The notes beneath the pieces are model-generated. The model was not told where the DNA came from. It saw only the letters and a program-made list of their open reading frames with translations, and did no database searches. From positions 2,350,501 through 2,414,500 of the forward strand of contig NC_021505.1 in the NCBI RefSeq assembly GCF_000412675.1: a stretch of 64,000 bases of DNA, given 5' to 3'. Shown here in pieces: positions 44,948 through 52,899 of this stretch (the stretch's first letter is position 1; the number at the start of each line of letters is the position of its first letter). The DNA comes from Pseudomonas putida NBRC 14164. Its GTDB lineage: Bacteria > Pseudomonadota > Gammaproteobacteria > Pseudomonadales > Pseudomonadaceae. The position numbers were made by a program, and so were the translations under genes.

Positions 44948-45919
44948 TTAAAGGTCCAGCACCAGCCGCGCCGTACGGGCGCGGGAAACGCACAGCATGA
45001 TGCTCTGCTGCGCCGCTTTCTCTTCATCGCTCAGGTACTGGTCGTAATGCTCGGCTTCACCCTCAAGGATGGCCGTCTCGCACGTACCGCACACGCCTTC
45101 TCGGCACAGGCACTCGACCTTGGCAGCCTTGGACTTCTCGATGGCCTGCAGAATGGTCATGCCTTCTTCCACCTGCAGTTCCACGCCCGATTGCGCCAGC
45201 ACTACGGTAAAAGCACTGCCGGTGACCGGGGTGGCGGCAAACTGTTCCCAATGCACGCGCTGCTCGGCAATGCCGGCCTTGGCGGCGCAGGCGATGACCG
45301 CGTCGATCAGCGGTTTGGGGCCGCACACGTACAAGTGCGCCTGCTCGTCCAGCCCCGCGCACAGGGCGGCCAGATCAAGCTTGCGGTCGAGGCTGTCGAT
45401 GTAGAACCGCGTGTTGGCGGCGTGCGGGCCGTTGGCCAACTGGTCCTGGAACGCGCCGTGCTCAGGCGCGCGGAAGGCATAGTGCAGCTCGTAATCGGCG
45501 CTGCCAGCTTCCAGCTCATGCAGTTGCGCCAGGAACGGGGTAATGCCGATGCCGCCGGCAATCAGGACGTGGCGGCCAGCCGAAGGGTCGAGGGCGAACA
45601 GGTTGTTGGGCGAGGAGATGGTCAGGCGGGTGCCGACTTCCACCTGCTGGTGCATGAACGCCGAACCACCCTTGGACTGCTCTTCCAGGCGTACGCCGAT
45701 CTGGTAGCTGCGGGTGTCGCGCGGGTCGCTCATCAACGAATAGGCGTTGCTGAACTGGCTGCCGTCAGCGCCTTGCATCTGCACGATGACGTGGCTGCCG
45801 CCGGTGAAGGCGGGCATCGCCGCGCCGTCTTCGCGGGCCAGGGTAAAGCGCTTGATCAGCGGCGTAGCGTGTTCCACGTCGGTTACGCGTACGCTGAACA
45901 TTTCATAAGTGTTGGCCAT
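44948..45919 (-). CDS. cntB: Carnitine monooxygenase reductase subunit (CntB/YeaX-like)
   Basis: This is a 323-residue electron-transfer partner of the oxygenase next door. Flavin-binding NAYSLMSDPRD, NAD-binding VLIAGGIGITPFL and a C-terminal [2Fe-2S] domain with CLCREGVCGTC and a distal Cys in MLCVSRA are visible. This is the same layout as VanB but the sequences are clearly different, so it is not a duplicate. AGGTGA lies before ATG 45919. Gene order matches E. coli yeaTUVWX, where this is YeaX. Confidence 0.85.
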   Translation of the reverse strand: MANTYEMFSVRVTDVEHATPLIKRFTLAREDGAAMPAFTGGSHVIVQMQGADGSQFSNAYSLMSDPRDTRSYQIGVRLEEQSKGGSAFMHQQVEVGTRLTISSPNNLFALDPSAGRHVLIAGGIGITPFLAQLHELEAGSADYELHYAFRAPEHGAFQDQLANGPHAANTRFYIDSLDRKLDLAALCAGLDEQAHLYVCGPKPLIDAVIACAAKAGIAEQRVHWEQFAATPVTGSAFTVVLAQSGVELQVEEGMTILQAIEKSKAAKVECLCREGVCGTCETAILEGEAEHYDQYLSDEEKAAQQSIMLCVSRARTARLVLDL

Positions 45920-45997
45920 GGTTCACCTCGACTGCCTGGGTGCACGGCAGGCCCTGCCGCGCACCTTTACGTGCAAATAAACGTGGAGCGGTTGCCA

Positions 45998-47119
45998 TCA
46001 ATCGTCGAGGTGGGCCACGGCGATCAGGTTGTGGAAGTGGGCAATGCCGTGTTCGCTCATGCCACTGCGCTCGCGGTCGGCCATGATCCGGCCCTGGCCA
46101 CGGTAACCACGCGACTTCAGGCCCTTCTGCACGCTCTCGACCAGGCGCAGGTCTTCTGGGCGGAACACTTCGCGGTACCAGTCGATCAGCTTCTGCTGCT
46201 CCTCGGTGATGTCCTTGTTGAGGAAGTAGATGTCGTAGTGCTGCAGGGTGGTTTCGGCATCGACCGGGAACTCGTAGATCACGGTCATGAAGTTGGCCCC
46301 TGGCGGCACGTTGAACATGGTGCACGGCCAGGCCCAGAAACCGGCGAACGACGGGTCTTTCACGTTTTCGTCGAACTTGAACGACTGCTCCGAAGGCTTG
46401 GCCAGACCATATTGCAGGGTCCAGTTACCGTGCATGGTGTGGCTGTACTGGCCGACGTCGACCGAGTCGGAGAAGCCTGGGTGGGCCGGGGCGCAGTGGT
46501 AGCACTCCAGGTAGTTGTCGACGATCGACTTCCAGTTGGCCGGGGTGTCGCTGACGAAGCGCGCCGCCAGGTGCAGGTCGTCGATTACCGCGCAGGCTTC
46601 GCGCATGCGTGCTTGCATGCCTGGCAGCTGGTCTTCGACGGAGCCCGCATCCATGTCCATGTTGATGAAGATGAAGCCGGCGTATTCCTCGACGCGCAGC
46701 TGCACCAGGGTGGAGTTCTCTTTGTCGAAATTGACCACGTTGTCGCAGTTGCGGGCGTGGGCCAGTTCGCCGTCGAGCTTGAAGGTCCAGGCGTGGTACG
46801 GGCAGGTGATGACGTTCTTGGCTTTGCCGCTGCCGCTGAGCAGCTGGTGGCCACGGTGCGGGCAGACGTTGTAGAACGCACGCAGCACGCTGTCACGGCC
46901 ACGGACGACGATGATGCTTTCGCCAATCACGTCGCGGGTGATGTAGGCATTGTTGTCTGCAACTTCGCTGCGGTGGCCCACGCAGATCCAGCTGCGGGCG
47001 AAGATGGCTTCTTTCTCGTGTTCGAACACTGCGGCCTTGGTGTAGAAATTGGCCGGGATGGTGAAGGCCTCGTCGGCGTTCGCACAGAAATCGGCGGGCA
47101 GGCGTTTGAAGTCGTTCAT
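45998..47119 (-). CDS. cntA: Carnitine monooxygenase oxygenase subunit (CntA/YeaW-like)
   Basis: This is a 373-residue Rieske oxygenase that would split L-carnitine to trimethylamine and malic semialdehyde. Rieske ligands are Cys86-x-His88 and Cys106-x2-His109. The mononuclear iron ligands His208 and His213 are in ECYHCAPAHPG, and Glu205 stands where most Rieske oxygenases have the bridging Asp, a known mark of CntA. Synteny with yeaTUVWX supports the assignment. Glycine-betaine or gamma-butyrobetaine oxygenases are related alternatives. Two GTTAAC motifs lie about 36 bp upstream of the start. Confidence 0.85.
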   Translation of the reverse strand: MNDFKRLPADFCANADEAFTIPANFYTKAAVFEHEKEAIFARSWICVGHRSEVADNNAYITRDVIGESIIVVRGRDSVLRAFYNVCPHRGHQLLSGSGKAKNVITCPYHAWTFKLDGELAHARNCDNVVNFDKENSTLVQLRVEEYAGFIFINMDMDAGSVEDQLPGMQARMREACAVIDDLHLAARFVSDTPANWKSIVDNYLECYHCAPAHPGFSDSVDVGQYSHTMHGNWTLQYGLAKPSEQSFKFDENVKDPSFAGFWAWPCTMFNVPPGANFMTVIYEFPVDAETTLQHYDIYFLNKDITEEQQKLIDWYREVFRPEDLRLVESVQKGLKSRGYRGQGRIMADRERSGMSEHGIAHFHNLIAVAHLDD

Positions 47120-47154
47120 GACAGTTTTCTCACAAGCTCGGTTTATAGTTGTTG

Positions 47155-47178
47155 GTTAACGCGTACCTGTTGGTTAAC
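47155..47178. promoter_or_regulatory. GTTAAC-N12-GTTAAC repeat upstream of cntA
   Basis: Two copies of GTTGGTTAAC, in tandem and 18 bp centre to centre, lie 36-59 bp before the cntA start. The BCCT promoter region has the same GTTAAC-N12-GTTAAC spacing. Confidence 0.5.
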
Positions 47179-47205
47179 AGGTCAGGCAAAAAAATTTGCA
47201 GCCTT

Positions 47206-47234
47206 TCAGAGGGGCCGCAGTACGGCCCCTCTGA
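47206..47234 (-). terminator. Terminator after the BCCT gene
   Basis: A perfect 12-bp stem TCAGAGGGGCCG/CGGCCCCTCTGA with a 5-base loop lies just past the BCCT stop. On the minus strand a run of seven T follows about 12 bases later. It separates the transporter transcript from the cntA promoter. Confidence 0.7.
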
Positions 47235-47239
47235 TTGAA

Positions 47240-48838
47240 TCAATGCACGGCAGCAGCGCTGCGCGGGGCATGTTCGGCAGGTTGCTCACCGGCCATCCGT
47301 GCAGCCTCTTCTTCGATGACGTGGGCCGGTACCTGGCCGTAGTCGGCGATCATCCACTTGAAGAAGCCATAGATCTTCACCAGCAGAATCACCATGAACG
47401 GGATTGCGGTGAGCACCACGGCGGTCTTCATGGTCGACAGCGAGGCCTTGGCGAACAGCATGGCCAGTGGCACCAGGGTCAGCACCACGCACCAGAACAG
47501 GCGGTGGGTGGGTGTCGGGTCGTCACCTTCACGCAGGTTGCGGGTGCTGGTGGCAGCCACCGCATAAGCCGCGGCGTCCATGTGCGAAGCACAGAAGATG
47601 GCCATGATGAACAGGTACACACCGAGGAACACCTGGCCCCACGGCAAGGCCAGCAGCAGGTGTGTCACGGCCGATTCGCCGCCTTGTTCGGCGAGCATTT
47701 TCGGCACATCCACGGCGCCGGTGATGAACTGGTGCATGCTGTAGCTTTCCAGCGCGCCGAAGAAGAACCAGCAACCGAAGCTGCCCCCCAGCAGCAGGGC
47801 CAGGACCACTTCCTTGATCTGCCGGCCGCGCGAAACGCGGGTGACGAACATGGCCACGCCCGGGGCGTACGACACCCACCACAGCCAGTAGAACACCGTC
47901 CAGTTGCGGGTAAAGGCACCGTCGCCCGCCGGGTCGGTGAACAGGCTCATGTGCACGTAGTTCTGGATCATCAGGCCAATCGAGTTGGCAGTGTTGTTGA
48001 GGGTGAACTGGGTCGGGCCCACCAACAGCACAACCGCGGCAAACACCAGCGCGCCGATGCACACCATCTTGCTCAGGCGCTGCAGGCCACCATCGATTCC
48101 GATGTAGGAGCTGAGCGAGAACATCACCGCCACGCCGCCGATCACCATCAATTGCACGGTGAACGTATCCGGGGTGCCGGTCAGGTCATGCAGGCCGCGC
48201 GTCAGGGTAGAGGCGGTGAGGGCCAGCGACACGGTCAGTGCGCCCATCATGGTCAGCAGGAAGATCAGGTCGACGGTACGGCCCACCGGCCCGGTGGCCT
48301 TGAAACCTGTCACCGCTTCGATAACCGAAGCCAGGTTCAGGCCGCTCTTCTTGCGTACATGGAAGTGGTAGGCCATGGCCAGCGAGGCCAGGGCGTAGAT
48401 CGACCAGGCGCTGATACCCCAATGGAAGAACGAGTAGCCCACGCTGTACTCGAGTGCCTTGGGGGTGGCCGCGGCGATGTTCAGGCCCGGGGTCTGGTAG
48501 TAGTAGGCCCATTCCATCACGCCCCAGTAGAGGGTCGACGAACCCATGCCGGCACAGATGAACATGAACACCCAGGTGGCGGTGGCGTATTCAGGCTTGC
48601 CACTGCCCAGGCGGATGTTGCCGTACTTGCTGAAGGCCAGGTACAGCACGGCCAGGGTGCTGCCAAACACCAGCACCTGCACGCTGGTACCGAAGGTGCG
48701 GGTGGACAGCTCGAACAACTGGTTGGCGGCGCTTTCAGCCTGGGCGGGGAAGGCTGCAAGGCCGATCACGGTGAGCAGTACGGCGATCAGGCTCACGGTA
48801 ATCAGGAACACATCAATCTTTTTATTCTTGTGCGACAT
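47240..48838 (-). CDS. BCCT-family carnitine/betaine transporter (YeaV-like)
   Basis: This is a 532-residue inner-membrane betaine/choline/carnitine transporter with about 12 transmembrane segments. The conserved tryptophan regions [18 protein letters not shown] and [15 protein letters not shown] are present. The second ATG of an ATG-ATG pair (48838) has better spacing from AGGAG. Position between cntA and dmlA equals yeaV in E. coli. Carnitine or a related betaine is the likely substrate. The promoter region holds three GTTAAC motifs. Confidence 0.87.
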   Translation of the reverse strand: MSHKNKKIDVFLITVSLIAVLLTVIGLAAFPAQAESAANQLFELSTRTFGTSVQVLVFGSTLAVLYLAFSKYGNIRLGSGKPEYATATWVFMFICAGMGSSTLYWGVMEWAYYYQTPGLNIAAATPKALEYSVGYSFFHWGISAWSIYALASLAMAYHFHVRKKSGLNLASVIEAVTGFKATGPVGRTVDLIFLLTMMGALTVSLALTASTLTRGLHDLTGTPDTFTVQLMVIGGVAVMFSLSSYIGIDGGLQRLSKMVCIGALVFAAVVLLVGPTQFTLNNTANSIGLMIQNYVHMSLFTDPAGDGAFTRNWTVFYWLWWVSYAPGVAMFVTRVSRGRQIKEVVLALLLGGSFGCWFFFGALESYSMHQFITGAVDVPKMLAEQGGESAVTHLLLALPWGQVFLGVYLFIMAIFCASHMDAAAYAVAATSTRNLREGDDPTPTHRLFWCVVLTLVPLAMLFAKASLSTMKTAVVLTAIPFMVILLVKIYGFFKWMIADYGQVPAHVIEEEAARMAGEQPAEHAPRSAAAVH

Positions 48839-48916
48839 CATCGTCTCCTGGACGTTGGCGTACTTGTTATACCCGGCAGGCATCCGGGGTGTTGCGGTAC
48901 CACTCCTTCCTTGGTT

Positions 48917-48951
48917 GTTAACTATAAGTTAACTGATATCTAATGGTTAAC
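48917..48951. promoter_or_regulatory. GTTAAC operator cluster upstream of the BCCT gene
   Basis: GTTAAC at 48917, 48928 and 48946, with spacers of 5 and 12 bases. The N5 spacing matches the XRE-PAS upstream site and the N12 spacing matches the cntA upstream site. Likely binding region for the regulator of the carnitine genes. Confidence 0.55.
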
Positions 48952-48990
48952 AGATTTTGCATACAATCCACGCCGCTCGCAAGAGGCAAA

Positions 48991-49024
48991 GGGCCGATTG
49001 TCAGACACTCCTGACAATCGGCCC
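48991..49024 (-). terminator. Intrinsic terminator after dmlA
   Basis: A perfect 14-bp stem GGGCCGATTGTCAG/CTGACAATCGGCCC with a 6-base loop, followed on the minus strand by TTTGCCTCTT. It ends the dmlA transcript, so the BCCT gene needs its own promoter. Confidence 0.75.
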
Positions 49025-49032
49025 CGGGTACA

Positions 49033-50124
49033 TCAGGCTTCGATCAGCGCGGTGATGGCCTGGCCCACTTGCTGGGTAGACTGCTGGCCACCCATGTCGC
49101 GGGTTACGTCACCGGCGGCGATGACCTGCTCGATGGCTTTGAGGATGTCATCATGGGCAGCGCGGTAGCGTGGGTCGGTGCCTTCGTTGCCGAGGAAATC
49201 GAGCATCAGCGCACCGGACCAGATCATCGCGATCGGGTTGGCGATGTTCTTGCCGTAGATGTCCGGGGCCGAGCCGTGCACCGGCTCGAACAGCGACGGG
49301 AACTTGCGCTCGGGGTTCAGGTTGGCCGATGGCGCGATGCCGATGGTGCCGGCGCAGGCCGGGCCGAGGTCGGACAGGATGTCGCCGAACAGGTTCGAGG
49401 CCACGACCACATCGAAGCGGTCTGGTTGCAGTACGAAGCGGGCGCAGAGGATATCAATGTGCTGCTTGTCCCAGCTGATTTCCGGATAATTGGCTGCCAT
49501 TGCGGCGGTGCGTTCGTCCCAGTACGGCATGCTCACGGCCATGCCGTTGGACTTGGTGGCCGAGGTGACGTGCTTGCGCTCGCGGGTCTGGGCCACTTCG
49601 AAAGCGTACTTGAGAATGCGGTCGACGCCACGGCGGGTGAACACCGATTCCTGCAGCACGAACTCGTTCTCGGTGCCTTCGAACATGCGCCCGCCCAGCG
49701 ACGAGTACTCGCCTTCGGTGTTTTCGCGGATGACAACGAAGTCGATGTCGCCGGGTTCACGACCAGCCAGCGGGCAGGGTACGCCGGGGAACAGGCGCAC
49801 CGGGCGAATGTTCACGTACTGGTCGAAGTCGCGGCGGAACTTGAGCAGCGAACCCCACAGCGAGATGTGGTCCGGCACTTTGTCTGGCCAGCCCACGGCA
49901 CCAAAGTACAGGGCGTCGAAACCTTTGAGCTGTTCGAACCAGTCGTCCGGCATCATCTTGCCGTGGGCCAGGTAGTAGTCGCAGCTGGCCCACTCGAAGA
50001 ACTCGAAGCTGATGTCCAGGCCATGCTTGCGCGCAGCGGCCTCGACCACCCGAATGCCTTCAGGCAGTACTTCGTTGCCGATGCCGTCGCCTGGGATTGC
50101 CGCGATTCTGAAGGTCTTGCTCAT
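49033..50124 (-). CDS. dmlA: D-malate/tartrate dehydrogenase (decarboxylating)
   Basis: This is a 363-residue NAD+-dependent enzyme of the isocitrate/isopropylmalate dehydrogenase family, converting D-malate to pyruvate and CO2. It opens FRIAAIPGDGIGNEVLPEGIR and has SLWGSLLKFRRDFDQYVNIR and DILCARFVLQPDRFDVVVASNLFGDILSDLGPA, very close to E. coli DmlA (YeaU). The start is ATG 50124, with a GTG nine bases earlier as an alternative. In this cluster it can dispose of malate derived from carnitine. Tartrate may also be accepted. Confidence 0.88.
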   Translation of the reverse strand: MSKTFRIAAIPGDGIGNEVLPEGIRVVEAAARKHGLDISFEFFEWASCDYYLAHGKMMPDDWFEQLKGFDALYFGAVGWPDKVPDHISLWGSLLKFRRDFDQYVNIRPVRLFPGVPCPLAGREPGDIDFVVIRENTEGEYSSLGGRMFEGTENEFVLQESVFTRRGVDRILKYAFEVAQTRERKHVTSATKSNGMAVSMPYWDERTAAMAANYPEISWDKQHIDILCARFVLQPDRFDVVVASNLFGDILSDLGPACAGTIGIAPSANLNPERKFPSLFEPVHGSAPDIYGKNIANPIAMIWSGALMLDFLGNEGTDPRYRAAHDDILKAIEQVIAAGDVTRDMGGQQSTQQVGQAITALIEA

Positions 50125-50173
50125 GGGGTGCACTCGTTGTCTAGGGAACAGGTGCTGGCCATGCTATAAGGGC

Positions 50174-50197
50174 TTGGCCTGGAGATAATCTGGCCAA
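50174..50197. promoter_or_regulatory. TTGGCC-N12-GGCCAA dyad between dmlA and dmlR
   Basis: Perfect 6-bp arms in the 97-bp divergent intergenic region. A LysR regulator binding here could control both directions. Assignment by symmetry and position only. Confidence 0.4.
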
Positions 50198-50221
50198 TCA
50201 TTGATTCTTGGAACACGATAC

Positions 50222-51133
50222 GTGAACAATCTGCCCAGCCTCGACGACCTCAATATCTTCCTGCAAGTGGCCAAGCGCGCCAGCTTCGCGGCCGTTGCCG
50301 ACGAGCTGGGCATGTCGGCGGCGTACATCAGCAAGCGCATTCGCGTGCTTGAGCAAACCCTGGAAGTGCGCCTGTTGCACCGCACCACCCGGCGGGTGAC
50401 GGTGAGCGAGGAGGGCGAGCGGGTGTATCAATGGGCCTTGCAGATATTCGACGCCGTGCAGCGCATGGGCGATGACATCAGTGCCCAGCACCGCGAGCCG
50501 ACCGGGCAGTTGCGCATTGCCAGCAGCCTGGGGCTGGGTCGGCGCTTCGTGGCGCCGGCTCTGTCGGAGTTGGCCGAGCGCTACCCGCGGCTGGACATTC
50601 GCCTGGATGTGCACGACCGCCTGGTGGACCTGATTGCCGAAGGTGTCGACCTGGACATCCGCGTGGGCAACGCCATTGCCCCCAACCTGATCGCCAAGCC
50701 GCTGGCCCGCAACCGCCGGGTACTGTGCGCCGCCCCGGCGTACCTGGCGCGGCGCGGCACGCCCAAGGTGCTGGGCGACCTGGGCAGCCACGACTGCCTG
50801 GTGATCAAGGAGCGCGACCACCCGTTCGGCGTGTGGCAACTGATGGGGCCGCTGGGTGAAGAAAGCGTGCGGGTGACCGGCGGCCTGTCGACCAACCATG
50901 GCGAAGTGGCGCACCAGTGGTGCCTGGACGGGCGCGGGATACTACTGCGTTCATGGTGGGACGTGCACGACAGCTTGCAGGACGGGCGCCTGGTGCAGGT
51001 GTTGGAGGCTTATCACCAGCCGGCGGACATCTGGGCGGTGTACACCTCGCCGCTGGCCAGCTCGGCCAAGGTGCGGGTGGCGGTGGACTTTTTCCGTCAT
51101 TACTTTGCCGAGCGGTACAGCTTGCCGGAGTAG
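50222..51133 (+). CDS. dmlR: LysR-family regulator DmlR-like
   Basis: This is a 303-residue LysR regulator with an N-terminal HTH (FAAVADELGMSAAYISKRIRVLEQTL) and a CrgA/DmlR-like effector domain. GTG 50222 (MNNLPSLDDLNIF) is the family-like start; a TTG seven codons earlier is possible. It is divergent from dmlA, as DmlR (YeaT) is in E. coli, and probably activates dmlA when D-malate is present. Confidence 0.83.
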   Translation: MNNLPSLDDLNIFLQVAKRASFAAVADELGMSAAYISKRIRVLEQTLEVRLLHRTTRRVTVSEEGERVYQWALQIFDAVQRMGDDISAQHREPTGQLRIASSLGLGRRFVAPALSELAERYPRLDIRLDVHDRLVDLIAEGVDLDIRVGNAIAPNLIAKPLARNRRVLCAAPAYLARRGTPKVLGDLGSHDCLVIKERDHPFGVWQLMGPLGEESVRVTGGLSTNHGEVAHQWCLDGRGILLRSWWDVHDSLQDGRLVQVLEAYHQPADIWAVYTSPLASSAKVRVAVDFFRHYFAERYSLPE

Positions 51134-51174
51134 GCCGCTCCCACAAAAGTCAAAAGCAGGTTGGGTAAAGGCCT

Positions 51175-51657
51175 TCAGGGCACGGGTATTCGGGAAACCG
51201 CCTTCACTTCGCGCAGCGCCAGGCTCGACTGGATCGAGGCAATGCCTGGCTGACGACGCAACACCTCTTCCACGAATCGCCCATAACTTTCCAGGTCATT
51301 TGCCAACACCGTCAGCACATAGTCAGCCTCGCCGGTAACCTTGTGGCAGGACAGCACCTGCGGCAGCTTCAGGATCACCTGCTCGAACTCATCCGGTGCG
51401 TTGGCCGAATGGTTGCCAAAGCGCACCTGGGCAAACGCCATCACGTCGTAGCCCAGCTTCCTGCGGTCGAGGTTGGCCTGGTAATCCTTGATGATGCCCA
51501 GCTCCTCCAGCCGTTTGCGCCTGCGCCAGCAGGGCGTCACGGTCATCGACAAACGCTCGCCCAGCGCAGCGCTCGACAGGGTGCCGTCCTCCTGCAGAAG
51601 GCGCAGCAGCTCGCGGTCGGTGTCGTCCAGTTGTTCAATAGCAAAGGCTTTGCTCAT
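51175..51657 (-). CDS. Lrp/AsnC-family regulator
   Basis: This is a 160-residue Lrp-type regulator with an N-terminal HTH (LSSAALGERLSMTVTPCWRRRKRLEELGII) and a C-terminal RAM domain for amino-acid binding and oligomerisation (FEQVILKLPQVLSCHKVTGEADYVL). It is divergent from the acetylpolyamine amidohydrolase/permease pair and most likely controls them. Inverted repeats in the shared intergenic region support this. Confidence 0.85.
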   Translation of the reverse strand: MSKAFAIEQLDDTDRELLRLLQEDGTLSSAALGERLSMTVTPCWRRRKRLEELGIIKDYQANLDRRKLGYDVMAFAQVRFGNHSANAPDEFEQVILKLPQVLSCHKVTGEADYVLTVLANDLESYGRFVEEVLRRQPGIASIQSSLALREVKAVSRIPVP

Positions 51658-51681
51658 AGGTAACCAACCTTGTGAATACTT

Positions 51682-51760
51682 TGCTCAAGCATCCGGTTTG
51701 ATTGAGCATAAAGCAAAGCATTTTCACCGCTCTGTCGCGAAAATTGGTTATCCGGTAACC
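51682..51760. promoter_or_regulatory. Lrp-type operator region
   Basis: TGCTCAA (51682-51688) and TTGAGCA (51702-51708) form an inverted repeat with a 13-base spacer, and GGTTA-N5-TAACC (51746-51760) lies just before the amidohydrolase start. The region is AT-rich and divergent, as expected for an Lrp-family local regulator. Confidence 0.45.
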
Positions 51761-51780
51761 CCTTGGAAAAGGACATTCGT

Positions 51781-52812
51781 GTGCTGACAGTATTTAGCAA
51801 CAACCACCGCTTGCACCATGGCTCGGAACTCAAGGACGGCGCCATTACGCCATCGTTCGAAAACCCCCAGCGTGCCGACACCGTGCTGGCCCGGGTGCAC
51901 AGCACCGGCCTTGGCGATGTCATTGCCGAACAGGCCTTCGACCGTGGCTGCTACGTGGCGGCGCACAGCGAGCGCTATGTAAGCTTCCTGGAAAGTGCCT
52001 GGTCGGAATGGGCCGACACCGGCAAAACCCACGATGCGCTGCCGCTGGTGTGGCCAGTGCGCGACCTGGCCATCGACCGTGAGCCCGGCTTCATCGACGG
52101 CAAGCTGGGCTTCTATGCCATGGACGCGGGGGCCCCGATCACCGCCGGCACCTGGGAGGCGGTGCGCAGCAGCGCCAACGTTGCCTTGACCGGCATGCAG
52201 CGCATCATCGACGGTGCCGACAGCGCCTTCGCCCTGTGCCGCCCACCGGGGCACCATGCAGCACGGGAATACATGGGCGGCTACTGCTACCTGAACAACG
52301 CCGCCATCGCAGCCGAGCGCTGCCTCAGTCAAGGCGCCAAACGCGTTGCCGTGCTGGATGTGGACTTCCACCACGGCAACGGCACACAGAACATCTTTTA
52401 CGATCGCCCCGATGTCTTCTTCGCCTCCCTGCATGGCGACCCGCACGTGTCCTACCCGTACTTTTCCGGCTACGCCCATGAACAAGGCGCAGGCGCTGGC
52501 GAGGGTTTCAACGCCAACTACCCGATGGGCAAGGGCACACGCTGGGCCCAGTACCAGCCGGCTTTGCAGGATGCACTCAAGCGCATCGTCGCGCACAGGC
52601 CGCAGTTTCTGGTTGTGTCGCTGGGGGTCGACACCTTCGAGGATGACCCGATCAGCCACTTCAAGCTCACCAGCGAAGACTTCCTGCGCATGGGCGCCGA
52701 GATCGCCAGTGCGGGTATCCCGACCCTGTTCGTGATGGAAGGCGGCTACATGGTCGACGAAATCGGCATCAATGCCGTGAACACCCTGCAAGGGTTCGAA
52801 AGCGCGCGCTAA
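51781..52812 (+). CDS. Acetylpolyamine amidohydrolase (HDAC-like)
   Basis: This is a 343-residue zinc amidohydrolase of the arginase/deacetylase fold that removes acetyl groups from acetylated polyamines. The opening VFSNNHRLHHG is like known bacterial acetylpolyamine amidohydrolases. The His-His pair is in RPPGHHAAREYMGGYCYLNN, zinc ligands are in DVDFHHGNG and LGVDTFEDDP, and the transition-state Tyr is in EGGYMVDE. GTG 51781 has AAAAGGA seven bases upstream. It pairs with the amino acid/polyamine permease that follows. Confidence 0.87.
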   Translation: MLTVFSNNHRLHHGSELKDGAITPSFENPQRADTVLARVHSTGLGDVIAEQAFDRGCYVAAHSERYVSFLESAWSEWADTGKTHDALPLVWPVRDLAIDREPGFIDGKLGFYAMDAGAPITAGTWEAVRSSANVALTGMQRIIDGADSAFALCRPPGHHAAREYMGGYCYLNNAAIAAERCLSQGAKRVAVLDVDFHHGNGTQNIFYDRPDVFFASLHGDPHVSYPYFSGYAHEQGAGAGEGFNANYPMGKGTRWAQYQPALQDALKRIVAHRPQFLVVSLGVDTFEDDPISHFKLTSEDFLRMGAEIASAGIPTLFVMEGGYMVDEIGINAVNTLQGFESAR

Positions 52813-52879
52813 CCCGCGTAACAAGCCGTGGCGAAGCCTGTAAAGGGCTTTGCCACGGCACCGCGACATGTGACAGGCC

Positions 52880-52890
52880 AACAATAACAA
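52880..52890 (+). promoter_or_regulatory. Overlapping AAnAAnAA motifs before the permease
   Basis: AACAATAACAA contains two overlapping matches right before the GAGG ribosome binding site of the 52900 gene. Candidate Hfq/Crc site. Confidence 0.45.
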
Positions 52891-52899
52891 GAGGTCGCC

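Noticed and set aside
14479..47119. vanAB and cntAB as a recent duplication of one oxygenase system
   Set aside because: The oxygenases belong to different Rieske subgroups, with different lengths, active-site residues and gene orders.
43697..48943. A 1748-codon open frame on the plus strand across the PAS, cntB, cntA and BCCT genes
   Set aside because: It is antisense to four well-supported genes, its translation has no recognisable domains, and long antisense frames are expected from GC-rich third positions.
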